Source: Symsagittifera roscoffensis
Taxonomy: Eukaryota > Xenacoelomorpha > Acoela > Convolutidae
DNA length: 64,000 nucleotides
NCBI RefSeq assembly: GCF_963678635.1
Contig: NC_087067.1
Location: 31,594,401 to 31,658,400, forward strand
Direction: 5' to 3'
Shown here piece after piece: positions 1-13,400 of this stretch. Both the position numbers and the translations under genes were made by a program. The notes beneath the pieces were generated by a model. That model was given only the letters and a program-made list of their open reading frames with translations. It ran no database searches and was not told the DNA's origin. Each line of letters starts with the position of its first letter. Position 1 is the stretch's first letter.

Positions 1-492
1 TCGAAAGGTATCAATCAGGAATTAAAGGATGCTACACTTTAGAGGTAACCGATATAACTATGCTCGGGAGTCGCCTAAATAACCGAATTCAGATTCAGAG
101 AAAGGTTTATTTATACTCCGGAAATATATTTAGCCGCTCTATCGAATCCATGCTAAAAATATGCGGTCCGAGGAAAACGAATCAAACAAAATCAGACGCC
201 ATCTCTCAGAAGTGACAAACTCAATAGCAAGACCGTGATAAGATCGGGAAGATACGACTCGATCAACTTGCTGAGCTATCCTTATCAACTGTGGATTCGG
301 TTAGGAAGAACACAAACACTGCTAGGTTACAATGTTCCATCAACGGTTAGGCGCGAATGGTCATGGCTGTGTATGTCAAACTTATGTTACTTCCAAACTT
401 TAATTTTATATTGTTTGTTTGGATGTTGAGTGGTTTTAGAATACGATCATCAAGTAGTATTCTCAAAGCTTTAATTGTGTGTACTCTGTTGA
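1..492 (+). other. Possible 5' LTR remnant of the copia-like element
   Basis: No gene is recognised here. The stretch ends just before a primer-binding-site-like sequence and precedes gag-like and protease-like sequence, which is the position an LTR would occupy. I could not find a second copy of it after the integrase remnant near 25060, so the LTR identity is inference from position only. The left border lies outside the window. Small ORFs in it (for example at 235-429) show no family signature. Confidence 0.25.
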
Positions 493-503
493 TGGTAGCA
501 GAA
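493..503 (+). promoter_or_regulatory. Primer-binding-site-like sequence (tRNA-iMet)
   Basis: The sequence TGGTAGCAGAA matches 10 of 11 bases of the complement of an animal initiator-tRNA-Met 3' end (TGGTAGCAGAG). Initiator Met is the usual primer of copia-type elements, and the site lies upstream of the gag-like segment in the right orientation. It is short, so chance is possible, but order and distance fit. Confidence 0.45.
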
Positions 504-504
504 C

Positions 505-1522
505 TCTAACGATCAACTATTTTGGGCCTACGAGAACTCTATCACAACATTTTCTTCGTTTTTGGGACCACCAGCATTCATCAGTGAAGCCAAAAAACTT
601 TGCTGAATTTCGACGTGATTTGGAGCATTGATCTAGATTGACAACGGTCAAGCCTGAATTGCAGGCAGAAACGGTTGTGTACCGTGTCGGCAATAGAGAA
701 TAAAAAAGATTTTCGGAGAAAGTTTAACAGGTGCCGTAGACGGCATAAGCAACTTTATGAGTTTTTTTTGCAAAATTTACGAAGATGGCATGAGGGACTC
801 TTATGACAAATATGTGGACTTCAAAAACTGAAAACGCAAAGTGGAGAGAGTATTCAAGACTTCATCGCCGACTAGTACAATCTCTATCACAAATGCAAAA
901 AACGCCAGACGGGAAATTCCGGACAGAGATGTGTTTTGAGCTTCTACAGGCAACCCTACTGGAGGAACGGGAAGTTCAAATATTTTAAATGGACGTAGAC
1001 TACAAAAAAGGCAGAGAAACTAAAGATCTAGCTCTTCAAAGGAAAGCCGCTTGAAGGAAGTCCCAGGAAAACCATTTATGAGCAGCACAAATGAAAAATT
1101 TTTAACAGAAGATGTGAAGTCAGTCCTGATTGCCAAAGGTTGGCACAAACCCAGAAAACCCAGGTCTCCGAATAATGAAGACAGTCAGAAAAATAATTTG
1201 GAAGCAAAAACCCGCTAGACAGAGATAGCAATGTGCTAAAATGTTTCTAATGCAAGTGTGACCATGAAAAACCATGTAACTGCCCGTGAGTCTATCATTT
1301 AGTTGATGCTTCTCCGACCAAGAGAAAGAAAGGCGACTAACCTCTACTTGCGGGTAGATGAACATCAACCATAAAGAACTGGGACTATTCATGCATACAA
1401 ACACGCTCGATGTTAGTTTCAATACAGATGACATATGCTTAGTAACGAAGACTTTGAGCGAGCTCTGTTTGGCAGCAGAAACAACATCAGAACATTGATA
1501 GATTGCGCGTGTCCTACTACGG
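505..1522 (+). pseudogene. Copia-like gag and start of protease, broken
   Basis: This is the 5' coding part of a decayed retroelement. Several stops and frameshifts are present. At 1242-1283 one frame reads a zinc-knuckle-like pattern (C-x2-C, then H and two Cys; one in-frame stop between the first two Cys), as in nucleocapsid. At 1495-1522 the frame reads LIDCACPTTVTG, which matches the active-site region of copia-type retropepsins (usual form: hydrophobic-D-[ST]-[GA]-C-x-x-T-V-x-G). Here Asp is followed by Cys-Ala in place of Ser/Thr-Gly/Ala, so it may be inactive. The protease frame runs straight into the first satellite unit at 1523, with no gap. An ATG-initiated frame of 72 codons (1435-1653) covers this junction. 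The element is not functional. Confidence 0.6.
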
Positions 1523-3540
1523 TAACCGGAGTTAACTGGCTGAAGCGGCTGATTGCTGGTTTACTAACAGAACAGCGAAATCGAGATATTGCATCACCAT
1601 CAAATAGAATATACAAGTTCGCTGGTGGAGAAAGACGTGCCAACCGGAGTTAACTGGCTGAAGCGGCTGATTGCTGGTTTACCAACAGAACAGCGAAATC
1701 GAGTTATTGTATCACCATGAAATAGAATATACAAGTTCGCTGGTGGAGAAAGACGTGCTAACCGGAGTTAACTGGCTGAAGCGGCTGATTCCTGGTTTAC
1801 CAACAGAACAGCGAAATCGAGTTATTGTATCACCATCAAATAGAATATACAAGTTCGCTGGTGGAGAAAGACGTGCTAAACGGAGTTAACTGGCTGAAGC
1901 GGCTGATTGCTGGTTTACCAACAGAACAGCGAAATCGAGTTATTGTATCACCATAAAATAGAATATACAAGTTCGCTGGTTGAGAAAGACGTGCTAACCG
2001 GAGTTAACTGATTGAAGCGGCTGATTACTGGTTTACCAACAGAACAGCGAAATCGAGTTATTGAATCACCATGAAACAGAATATACAAGTTCGCTGGTGG
2101 AGAAAGACGTGCTAACCGGAGTTAACTGGCTGAAGCGGCTGATTGCTGGTTTACCTACAGAACAGCAAAATCGAGTTATTGTATCACCATCAAATAGAAT
2201 ATACAAGTTCGCTGGTGGAGAAAGACGTGCTAACCGGAGTTAACTGACTGAAGCGGCTGATTGCTGGTTTACCAACAGAACAGCGAAATCGAGTTTTGTA
2301 TCAGCATCAAATAGAATATACAAGTTCGCTGGTGGAGAAAGACGTGCTAACAGGAGTTAACTGGCTGAAGCGGCTGATTGCTGGTTTACCAACAGAACAG
2401 CGAAATCGAGTTATTGTACCACCATGAAATAGAATATACAAGTTCGCTCGTGGAGAAAGACGTGCTAACCGGAGTTAACTGGCTGAAGCGGCTGATTGCT
2501 GGTTTACCAACAGAACAGCGAAATCGAGTTATTGTATCAGCATCAAATAGAATATACAAGTTCGCTGGTGGGGAAAGACGTGCTAACCGGAGTTAACTGG
2601 CTGAAGCGGCTGATTGCTGGTTTACCAACAGAACACCGAAATCGAGTTATTGTATCACCATCAAATAGAATATACAAGTTCGCTGGTGGAGAAAGACGTG
2701 CTAAACGGAGTTAACTGGCTGAAGCGGCTGATTGCTGGTTTACCAACAGAACAGCGAAATCGAGTTATTGTATCACCATGAAATAGAATATACAAGTTCG
2801 CTGGTGGAGAAAGACGTGCTAACCGGAGTTAACTGGCTGAAGCGGCTGATTGCTGGTTTACCAACAGAACAGCAAAATCGAGTTATTGTATCACCATGAA
2901 ATAGAATATACAAGTTCGCTGGTGGAGAAAGACGTGCTAACCGGAGTTAACTGGCTGAAGCGACTGATTGCTGGTTTACCAACAGAACTGCGAAATCGAG
3001 TTATTGTATCAGCATCAAATAGAATATACAAGTTCGCTGGTGGAGAAAGACGTGCTAACCGGAGTTAACTGGCTGAAGCGGCTGATTGCTGGTTTACCAA
3101 CAGAACACCGAAATCGAGTTATTGTATCACCATCAAATAGAATATACAAGTTCGCTGGTGGAGAAAGACGTGCTAAACGGGGTTAACTGGCTGAAGCGGC
3201 TGATTGCTGGTTTACCAACAGAACAGCGAAATCGAGTTATTGTATCACCATGAAATAGAATATACAAGTTCGCTGGTGGAGAAAGACGTGCTAACCGGAA
3301 TTAACTGGCTGAAGCGGCTGACTGCTGGTTTACCAACAGAACACCGAAATCGAGTTATTGTATCACCATCAAATAGAATATACAAGTTCGCTGGTGGAGA
3401 AAGACGTGCTAAACGGAGTTAACTGGCTGAAGCGACTGATTGCTGGTTTACTAACAGAACAGCGAAATCGAATTATTGTATCACCATGAACTAGAATATA
3501 CAAGTTCGCTGGAGGAGAAAGACGTGCTAACCGGAATTAT

Positions 3541-3910
3541 TTGGCTGAAGCGACTGATTGCCAAATATACAAGTTCGCTGGTGGAGAAATCGAGTTATTG
3601 TATCAGCATCAAATAGAATATACAAGTTCGCTGGTGAAGAAAGACGTGCTATCCGGAGTTAACTGGCTGAAGCGGCTGATTGCTGGTTTACCAACAGAAC
3701 ACCGAAATCGAGTTATTGTATCATCATGAAATAGAATATACAAGTTCGCTGGTGGAGAAAGACGTGCTAACCGGAATTAACTGGCTGAAGCGGCTGATTG
3801 CTGGTTTACCAACAGAACAGCGAAATCGAGTTATTGTATCACCATGAACTAGAATATACAAGTTCGCTGGTGGAGAAATCGAGTTATTGTATCAGCATCA
3901 AATAGAATAT
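3541..3910 (+). repeat. Chimeric shortened units inside the satellite
   Basis: Two places (about 3553-3600 and 3862-3892) have the junction GTGGAGAAATCGAGTTATTG, which fuses the end of one unit directly to the middle of another. They lie about 292 bp apart and share flanking variants, so one was probably copied from the other after the deletion. They break the 118-bp phase locally. Confidence 0.75.
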
Positions 3911-6900
3911 ACAAGTTCGCTGGTGAAGAAAGACGTGCTATCCGGAGTTAACTGGCTGAAGCGGCTGATCGCTGGTTTACCAACAGAACAGCGAAATCGA
4001 GTTATTGTATCACCATGAAATAGAATATACAAGTTCGCTGGTGGAGAAAGACGTGCTAACCGGAATTAACTGGCTGAAGCGACTGACTGCTGGTTTACCA
4101 ACAGAACACCGAAATCGAGTTATTGTATCACCATCAAATAGAATATACAAGTTCGCTGGTGGAGAAAGACGTGCTAAACGGAGTTAACTGGCTGAAGCGG
4201 CTGATTGCTGGTTTACCAACAGAACAGCGAAATCGAAATATTGTATCACCATGAACTAGAATAAACAAGTTCGCTGGTGGAGAAAGACGTGCTAACCGGA
4301 ATTAACTGGCTGAAGCGGCTGATTGCTGGTTTACCAACAGAACACCGAAATCGAGTTATTGTATCATCATGAAATAGAATATACAAGTTCGCTGGTGGAG
4401 AAAGACGTGCTAACCGGAATTAACTGGCTGAAGCGGCTGATTGCTGGTTTACCAACAGAACAGCGAAATCGAGTTATTGTATCACCATGAACTAGAATAT
4501 ACAAGTTCGCTGGTGGAGAAAGACGTGCTAACCGGAGTTAACTGGCTGAAGCGGCTGATTGCTGGTTTACCAACAGAACACCGAAATCGAGTTATTGTAT
4601 CACCATCAAATAGAATATACAAGTTCGCTGGTGGAGAAAGACGTGCTAAACGGAGTTAACTGGCTGAAGCAGCTGATTGCTGGTTTACCAACAGAACAGC
4701 GAAATCGAGTTATTGTATCACCATGAAATAGAATATACAAGTTCGTTGGTGGAGAAAGACGTGCTAACCGGAGTTAACTGGCTGAAGCGGCTGATTGCTG
4801 GTTTACCAACAGAACAGCAAAATCGAGTTATTGTATCACCATGAAAAAGAATATACAAGTTCGCTGGTGGAGAAAGACGTGCTAACCGGAGTTAACTGGC
4901 TGAAGCGACTGATTGCTGGTTTACCAACAGAACTGCGAAATCGAGTTATTATATCAGCATCAAATAGAATATACAAGTTCGCTGGTGGAGAAAGACGTGC
5001 TAACCGGAGTTAACTGGCTGAAGCGGCTGATTGCTGGTTTACCAACAGAACACCGAAATCGAGTTATTGTATCACCATCAAATAGAATATACAAGTTCGC
5101 TGGTGGAGAAAGACGTGCTAAACGGAGTTAACTGGCTGAAGCGGCTGATTGCTGGTTTACCAACAGAACAGCGAAATCGAGTTATTGTATCACCATGAAA
5201 TAGAATATACAAGTTCGCTGGTGGAGAAAGACGTGCTAACCGGAATTAACTGGCTGAAGCGGCTGATTGCTGGTTTACCAACAGAACAGCGAAATCGAGT
5301 TATTGTATCACCATGAAATAGAATATACAAGTTCGCTGGTGGAGAAAGACGTGCTAACCGGAGTTAACTGGCTGAAGCGGCTGATTGCTGGTTTACCAAC
5401 AGAACAGCGAAATCGAGTTATTGTATCAGCATCAAATAGAATATACAAGTTCGCTGGTGGAGAAAGACGTGCTAACCGGAGTTAACTGGCTGAAGCGACT
5501 GATTGCTGGTTTACCTACAGAACAGCAAAATCGAGTAATTGTATCACCATCAAATAGACTATACAAGTTCGCTGGTGGAGAAAGACGTGCTAACCGGAGT
5601 TAACTGGCTGAAGCGGCTGATTGCTGGTTTACCAACAGAACAGCGAAATCGAGTTTTGTATCAGCATCAAATAGAATATACAAGTTCGCTGGTGGAGAAA
5701 GACGTGCTAACCGGAGTTAACTGGCTGAAGCGGCTGATTGCTGGTTTACCAACAGAACAGCGAAATCGAGTTATTGTATCACCATGAAATAGAATATACA
5801 AGTTCGCTGGTGGAGAAAGACGTGCTAACCGGACTTAACTGGCTGAAGCGGCTGATTGCTGGTTTACCAACAGAACAGCGGATTCGAGTTATTGTATCAG
5901 CATCAAATAGAATATACAAGTTCGCTGGTGGAGAAAGACGTGCTAACCGGAGTTAACTGGCTGAAGCGACTGATTGCTGGTTTACCAACAGAACAGCGAA
6001 ATCGAGTTATTGTATCACCATGAAATAGAATATACAAGTTCGCTGGTGGAGAAAGAAGTGCTAAACGGAGTTAACTGGCTGAAGCGGCTGATTGCTGGTT
6101 TACCAACAGAACAGCGAAATCGAGTTATTGTATCACCATGAACTAGAATATACAAGTTCGCTGGTGGAGAAAGACGTGCTAACCGGAGTTAACAGGCTAC
6201 AGCGGCTGATTGCTGGTTTACCAACAGAACAGCGAAATCGAGTTATGGATCACCATGAACTAGAATATACAAGTTCGCTGGTGGAGAAAGACGTGCTAAC
6301 CGGAGTTAACTGGCTGAAGCGGCTGATTGCTGGTTTACCAACAGAACAGCGGATTCGAGTTATTGTATCAGCATCAAATAGAATATACAAGTTCGCTGGT
6401 GGAGAAAGACGTGCTAACCGGAGTTAACTGGCTGAAGCGACTGATTGCTGGTTTACCAACAGAACAGCGAAATCGAGTTATTGTATCACCATGAAATAGA
6501 ATATACAAGTTCGCTGGTGGAGAAAGAAGTGCTAAACGGAGTTAACTGGCTGAAGCGGCTGATTGATGGTTTACCAACAGAACAGCGAAATCGAGTTATT
6601 GTATCACCATGAACTAGAATAAACAAGTTCGCTGGTGGAGAAAGACGTGCTAACCGGAGTTAACATGCTACAGCGGCTGATTGCTGGTTTACCAACAGAA
6701 CAGCGAAATCGAGTTATGGATCACCATGAACTAGAATATACAAGTTCGCTGGTGGAGAAAGACGTGCTAACCGGAGTTAACTGGCTACAGCGGCTGATTG
6801 CTGGTTTACCAACAGAACAGCGAAATCGAGTTATTGTATCACCATGAACTAGAATATACAAGTTCGCTGGTGGAGAAAGACGTGCTAACCGGAGTTAACT

Positions 6901-9900
6901 GGCTACAGCGGCTGATTGCTGGTTTACCAACAGAACAGCGAAATCGAGTTATTGTATCACCATGAAATAGAATATACAAGTTCGCTGGTGGAGAAAGACG
7001 TGCTAACCGGAGTTAACTGGCTGAAGCGGCTGATTGCTGGTTTACCAACAGAACACCGAAATCGAGTTATTGTATCACCATCAAATAGAATATACAAGTT
7101 CGCTGGTGGAGAAAGACGTGCTAACCGGAGTTAACTGGCTACAGCAGCTGATTGCTGGTTTATCAACAGAACAGCGAAATCGAGTTATTGTATCACCATG
7201 AAATAGAATATACAAGTTCGCTGGTGGAGAAAGACGTGCTAACCGGAGTTAACTGGCTGAAGCGGCTGATTGCTGGTTTACCAACAGAACAGCAAAATCG
7301 AGTTATTGTATCACCATGAAATAGAATATACAAGTTCGCTGGTGGAGAAAGACGTGCTAACCGGAGTTAACTGGCTGAAGCGGCTGATTGCTGGTTTACC
7401 AACAGAACACCGAAATCGAGTTATTGTATCACCATCAAATAGAATATACAAGTTCGCTGGTGGAGAAAGACGTGCTAACCGGAGTTAACTGGCTACAGCA
7501 GCTGATTGCTGGTTTATCAACAGAACAGCGAAATCGAGTTATTGTATCACCATGAAATAGAATATACAAGTTCGCTGGTGGAGAAAGACGTGCTAACCGG
7601 AGTTAACTGGCTACAGCGGCTGATTGCTGGTTTACCAACAGAACAGCGAAATCGAGTTATTGTATCACCATGAACTAGAATATACAAGTTCGCTGGTGGA
7701 GAAAGACGTGCTAACCGGAGTTAACTGGCTACAGCGGCTGATTGCTGGTTTACCAACAGAACAGCGAAATCGAGTTATTGTATCACCATGAAATAGAATA
7801 TACAAGTTCGCTGGTGGAGAAAGACGTGCTAACCGGAGTTAACTGGCTGAAGCGGCTGATTGTTGGTTTACCTACAGAACAGCAAAATCGAGTTATCGTA
7901 TCACCAACAAATAGAATATACAAGTTCGCTGGTGGAGAAAGACGTGCTAACCAGAGTTAACTGGCTGAAGCGGCTGATTGCTCGTTTACCATCAGAACAG
8001 CGAAATCGAGTTTTGTATCAGCATCAAATAGAATATACAAGTTCGCTGGTGGAGAAAGACGTGCTAATCGGGGTTAACTGGCTGGAGCGGCTGATTGCTG
8101 GTTTACCAACAGAACAGCGAAATCGAGTTATTGTAACACCATGAAATAGAATACACAAGTTCGCTGGTGGAGAAAGACGTGCTAACCGGAGTTAACTGGC
8201 TGAAGCAGCTGATTGCTGGTTTACCAACAGAACAGCGAAATCGAGTTATTGTATCAGCATCAAATAGAATATACAAGTTCGCTGGTGGAGAAAGACGTGC
8301 TATCCGGAGTTAACTGGCTGAAGCGGCTGATTGCTGGTTTACCAACAGAACAGCGAAATCGAGTTATTGTATCACCATGAAATAGAATATACAAGTTCGC
8401 TGGTGGAGAAAGACGTGCTAACCGGAGTTAACTGGCTGAAGCGGCTGATTGCTGGTTTACCAACAGAACAGCGAAATCAAGTTATTGTATCACCATGAAC
8501 TATAATATACAAGATCGCTGGTGGAGAAAGACGTGCTAACCGGAGTTAACTGGCTACAGCGGCTGATTGCTGGTTTACCAACAGAACAGCGAAATCGAGT
8601 TATTGTATCACCATGAAACAGAATATACAAGTTCGCTGGTGGAGAAAGACGTGCTAACCGGAGTTAACTGGCTGAAGCGGCTGATTGCTGGTTTACCAAC
8701 AGAACAGCGAAATCGAGTTATTGTATCAGCATCAAATAGAATATACAAGTTCGCTGGTGGAGAAAGACGTGCTAATCGGGGTTAACTGGCTGGAGCGGCT
8801 GATTGCTGGTTTACCAACAGAACAGCGAAATCGAGTTATTGTAACACCATGAAATAGAATACACAAGTTCGCTGGTGGAGAAAGACGTGCTAACCGGAGT
8901 TAACTGGCTGAAGCAGCTGATTGCTGGTTTACCAACAGAACAGCGAAATCGAGTTATTGTATCAGCATCAAATAGAATATACAAGTTCGCTGGTGAAGAA
9001 AGACGTGCTATCCGGAGTTAACTGGCTGAAGCGGCTGATCGCTGGTTTACCAACAGAACAGCGAAATCGAGTTATTGTATCACCATGAAATAGAATATAC
9101 AAGTTCGCTGGTGGAGAAAGACGTGCTAACCGGAGTTAACTGGCTGAAGCGGCTGATTGCTGGTTTACCAACAGAAAAGCGAAATCGAGTTATTGTATCA
9201 CCATGAACTATAATATACATGTTCGCTGGTGGAGAAAGACGTGCTAACCGGAGTTAACTGGCTACAGCGGCTGATTGCTGGTTTACCAACAGAACAGCGA
9301 AATCGAGTTATTGTATCACCATGAACTAGAATATACAAGTTCGCTGGTGGAGAAAGACGTGCTAACCGGAGTTAACTGGCTGAAGCGGCTGATTGCTCGT
9401 TTACCATCAGAACAGCGAAATCGAGTTTTGTATCAGCATCAAATAGAATATACAAGTTCGCTGGTGGAGAAAGACGTGCTAATCGGGGTTAACTGGCTGG
9501 AGCGGCTGATTGCTGGTTTACCAACAGAACAGCGAAATCGAGTTATAGTAACACCATGAAATAGAATACACAAGTTCGCTGGTGCAGAAAGACGTGCTAT
9601 CCGGAGTTAACTGGCTGAAGCAGCTGATTGCTGGTTTACCAACAGAACAGCGAAATCGAGTTATTGTATCACCATGAAATAGAATATACAAGTTCGCTGG
9701 TGGAGAAAGACGTGCTAACCGGAGTTAACTGGCTGAAGCGGCTGATTGCTGGTTTACCAACAGAACAGCGAAATCGAGTTATTGTATCACCATGAACTAT
9801 AATATACAAGATCGCTGGTGGAGAAAGACGTGCTAACCGGAGTTAACTGGCTACAGCGGCTGATTGCTGGTTTACCAACAGAACAGCGAAATCGAGTTAT

Positions 9901-10459
9901 TGTATCACCATGAAACAGAATATACAAGTTCGCTGGTGGAGAAAGACGTGCTAACCGGAGTTAACTGGCTGAAGCGGCTGATTGCTGGTTTACCAACAGA
10001 ACAGCGAAATCGAGTTATTGTATCAGCATCAAATAGAATATACAAGTTCGCTGGTGGAGAAAGACGTGCTAATCGGGGTTAACTGGCTGGAGCGGCTGAT
10101 TGCTGGTTTACCAACAGAACAGCGAAATCGAGTTATTGTAACACCATGAAATAGAATACACAAGTTCGCTGGTGGAGAAAGACGTGCTAACCGGAGTTAA
10201 CTGGCTGAAGCAGCTGATTGCTGGTTTACCAACAGAACAGCGAAATCGAGTTATTGTATCAGCATCAAATAGAATATACAAGTTCGCTGGTGAAGAAAGA
10301 CGTGCTATCCGGAGTTAACTGGCTGAAGCGGCTGATTGCTGGTTTACCAACAGATTAGCGAAATCGAGTTATTGTATCACCATGAAATAGAATATACAAG
10401 TTCGCTGGTGGAGAAAGACGTGCTAACCGGAGTTAACTGGCTGAAGCGGCTGATTGCTG

Positions 10460-10485
10460 GTTTACCATTGTATCACCATGAACTA
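10460..10485 (+). repeat. Unit with a 22-bp internal deletion
   Basis: At about 10467 GGTTTACC is joined directly to ATTGTATCACC, losing the 22 bp that normally lie between. It explains why the block beginning at 9275 repeats after 1275 bp while the following ones repeat after 1297 bp. The deletion is present in only one higher-order copy, so it arose after that block had spread. Confidence 0.75.
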
Positions 10486-13400
10486 TAATATACATGTTCG
10501 CTGGTGGAGAAAGACGTGCTAACCGGAGTTAACTGGCTACAGCGGCTGATTGCTGGTTTACCAACAGAACAGCGAAATCGAGTTATTGTATCACCATGAA
10601 CTAGAATATACAAGTTCGCTGGTGGAGAAAGACGTGCTAACCGGAGTTAACTGGCTGAAGCGGCTGATTGCTCGTTTACCATCAGAACAGCGAAATCGAG
10701 TTTTGTATCAGCATCAAATAGAATATACAAGTTCGCTGGTGGAGAAAGACGTGCTAATCGGGGTTAACTGGCTGGAGCGGCTGATTGCTGGTTTACCAAC
10801 AGAACAGCGAAATCGAGTTATAGTAACACCATGAAATAGAATACACAAGTTCGCTGGTGCAGAAAGACGTGCTATCCGGAGTTAACTGGCTGAAGCAGCT
10901 GATTGCTGGTATACCAACAGAACAGCGAAATCGAGTTATTGTATCACCATGAAATAGAATATACAAGTTCGCTGGTGGAGAAAGACGTGCTAACCGGAGT
11001 TAACTGGCTGAAGCGGCTGATTGCTGGTTTACCAACAGAACAGCGAAATCGAGTTATTGTATCACCATGAACTATAATATACAAGATCGCTGGTGGAGAA
11101 AGACGTGCTAACCGGAGTTAACTGGCTACAGCGGCTGATTGCTGGTTTACCAACAGAACAGCGAAATCGAGTTATTGTATCACCATGAAACAGAATATAC
11201 AAGTTCGCTGGTGGAGAAAGACGTGCTAACCGGAGTTAACTGGCTGAAGCGGCTGATTGCTGGTTTACCAACAGAACAGCGAAATCGAGTTATTGTATCA
11301 GCATCAAATAGAATATACAAGTTCGCTGGTGGAGAAAGACGTGCTAATCGGGGTTAACTGGCTGGAGCGGCTGATTGCTGGTTTACCAACAGAACAGCGA
11401 AATCGAGTTATTGTAACACCATGAAATAGAATACACAAGTTCGCTGGTGGAGAAAGACGTGCTAACCGGAGTTAACTGGCTGAAGCAGCTGATTGCTGGT
11501 TTACCAACAGAACAGCGAAATCGAGTTATTGTATCAGCATCAAATAGAATATACAAGTTCGCTGGTGAAGAAAGACGTGCTATCCGGAGTTAACTGGCTG
11601 AAGCGGCTGATTGCTGGTTTACCAACAGAACAGCGAAATCGAGTTATTGTATCACCATGAAATAGAATATACAAGTTCGCTGGTGGAGAAAGACGTGCTA
11701 ACCGGAGTTAACTGGCTGAAGCGGCTGATTGCTGGTTTACCAACAGAAAAGCGAAATCGAGTTATTGTATCACCATGAACTATAATATACATGTTCGCTG
11801 GTGGAGAAAGACGTGCTAACCGGAGTTAACTGGCTACAGCGGCTGATTGCTGGTTTACCAACAGAACAGCGAAATCGAGTTATTGTATCACCATGAACTA
11901 GAATATACAAGTTCGCTGGTGGAGAAAGACGTGCTAACCGGAGTTAACTGGCTGAAGCGGCTGATTGCTCGTTTACCATCAGAACAGCGAAATCGAGTTT
12001 TGTATCAGCATCAAATAGAATATACAAGTTCGCTGGTGGAGAAAGACGTGCTAATCGGGGTTAACTGGCTGGAGCGGCTGATTGCTGGTTTACCAACAGA
12101 ACAGCGAAATCGAGTTATAGTAACACCATGAAATAGAATACACAAGTTCGCTGGTGCAGAAAGACGTGCTATCCGGAGTTAACTGGCTGAAGCAGCTGAT
12201 TGCTGGTTTACCAACAGAACAGCGAAATCGAGTTATTGTATCAGCATCAAATAGAATATACAAGTTCGCTGGTGAAGAAAGACGTGCTATCCGGAGTTAA
12301 CTGGCTGAAGCGGCTGATTGCTGGTTTACCAACAGAACAGCGAAATCGAGTTAATGTATCACCATGAAATAGAATATACAAGTTCGCTGGTGGAGAAAGA
12401 CGTGCTAACCGGAGTTAACTGGCTGAAGCGGCTGATTGCTGGTTTACCAACAGAACAGCGAAATCGAGTTATTGTATCACCATGAACTATAATATACAAG
12501 ATCGCTGGTGGAGAAAGACGTGCTAACCGGAGTTAACTGGCTACAGCGGCTGATTGCTGGTTTACCAACAGAACAGCGAAATCGAGTTATTGTATCAGCA
12601 TCAAATAGAATATACAAGTTCGCTGGTGGAGAAAGACGTGCTAATCGGGGTTAACTGGCTGGAGCGGCTGATTGCTGGTTTACCAACAGAACAGCGAAAT
12701 CGAGTTATTGTAACACCATGAAATAGAATACACAAGTTCGCTGGTGGAGAAAGACGTGCTAACCGGAGTTAACTGGCTGAAGCAGCTGATTGCTGGTTTA
12801 CCAACAGAACAGCGAAATCGAGTTATTGTATCAGCATCAAATAGAATATACAAGTTCGCTGGTGAAGAAAGACGTGCTATCCGGAGTTAACTGGCTGAAG
12901 CGGCTGATTGCTGGTTTACCAACAGAACAGCGAAATCGAGTTATTGTATCACCATGAAATAGAATATACAAGTTCGCTGGTGGAGAAAGACGTGCTAACC
13001 GGAGTTAACTGGCTGAAGCGGCTGATTGCTGGTTTACCAACAGAAAAGCGAAATCGAGTTATTGTATCACCATGAACTATAATATACATGTTCGCTGGTG
13101 GAGAAAGACGTGCTAACCGGAGTTAACTGGCTACAGCGGCTGATTGCTGGTTTACCAACAAAACAGCGAAATCGAGTTATTGTATCACCATGAACTAGAA
13201 TATACAAGTTCGCTGGTGGAGAAAGACGTGCTAACCGGAGTTAACTGGCTGAAGCGGCTGATTGCTCGTTTACCATCAGAACAGCGAAATCGAGTTTTGT
13301 ATCAGCATCAAATAGAATATACAAGTTCGCTGGTGGAGAAAGACGTGCTAATCGGGGTTAACTGGCTGGAGCGGCTGATTGCTGGTTTACCAACAGAACA

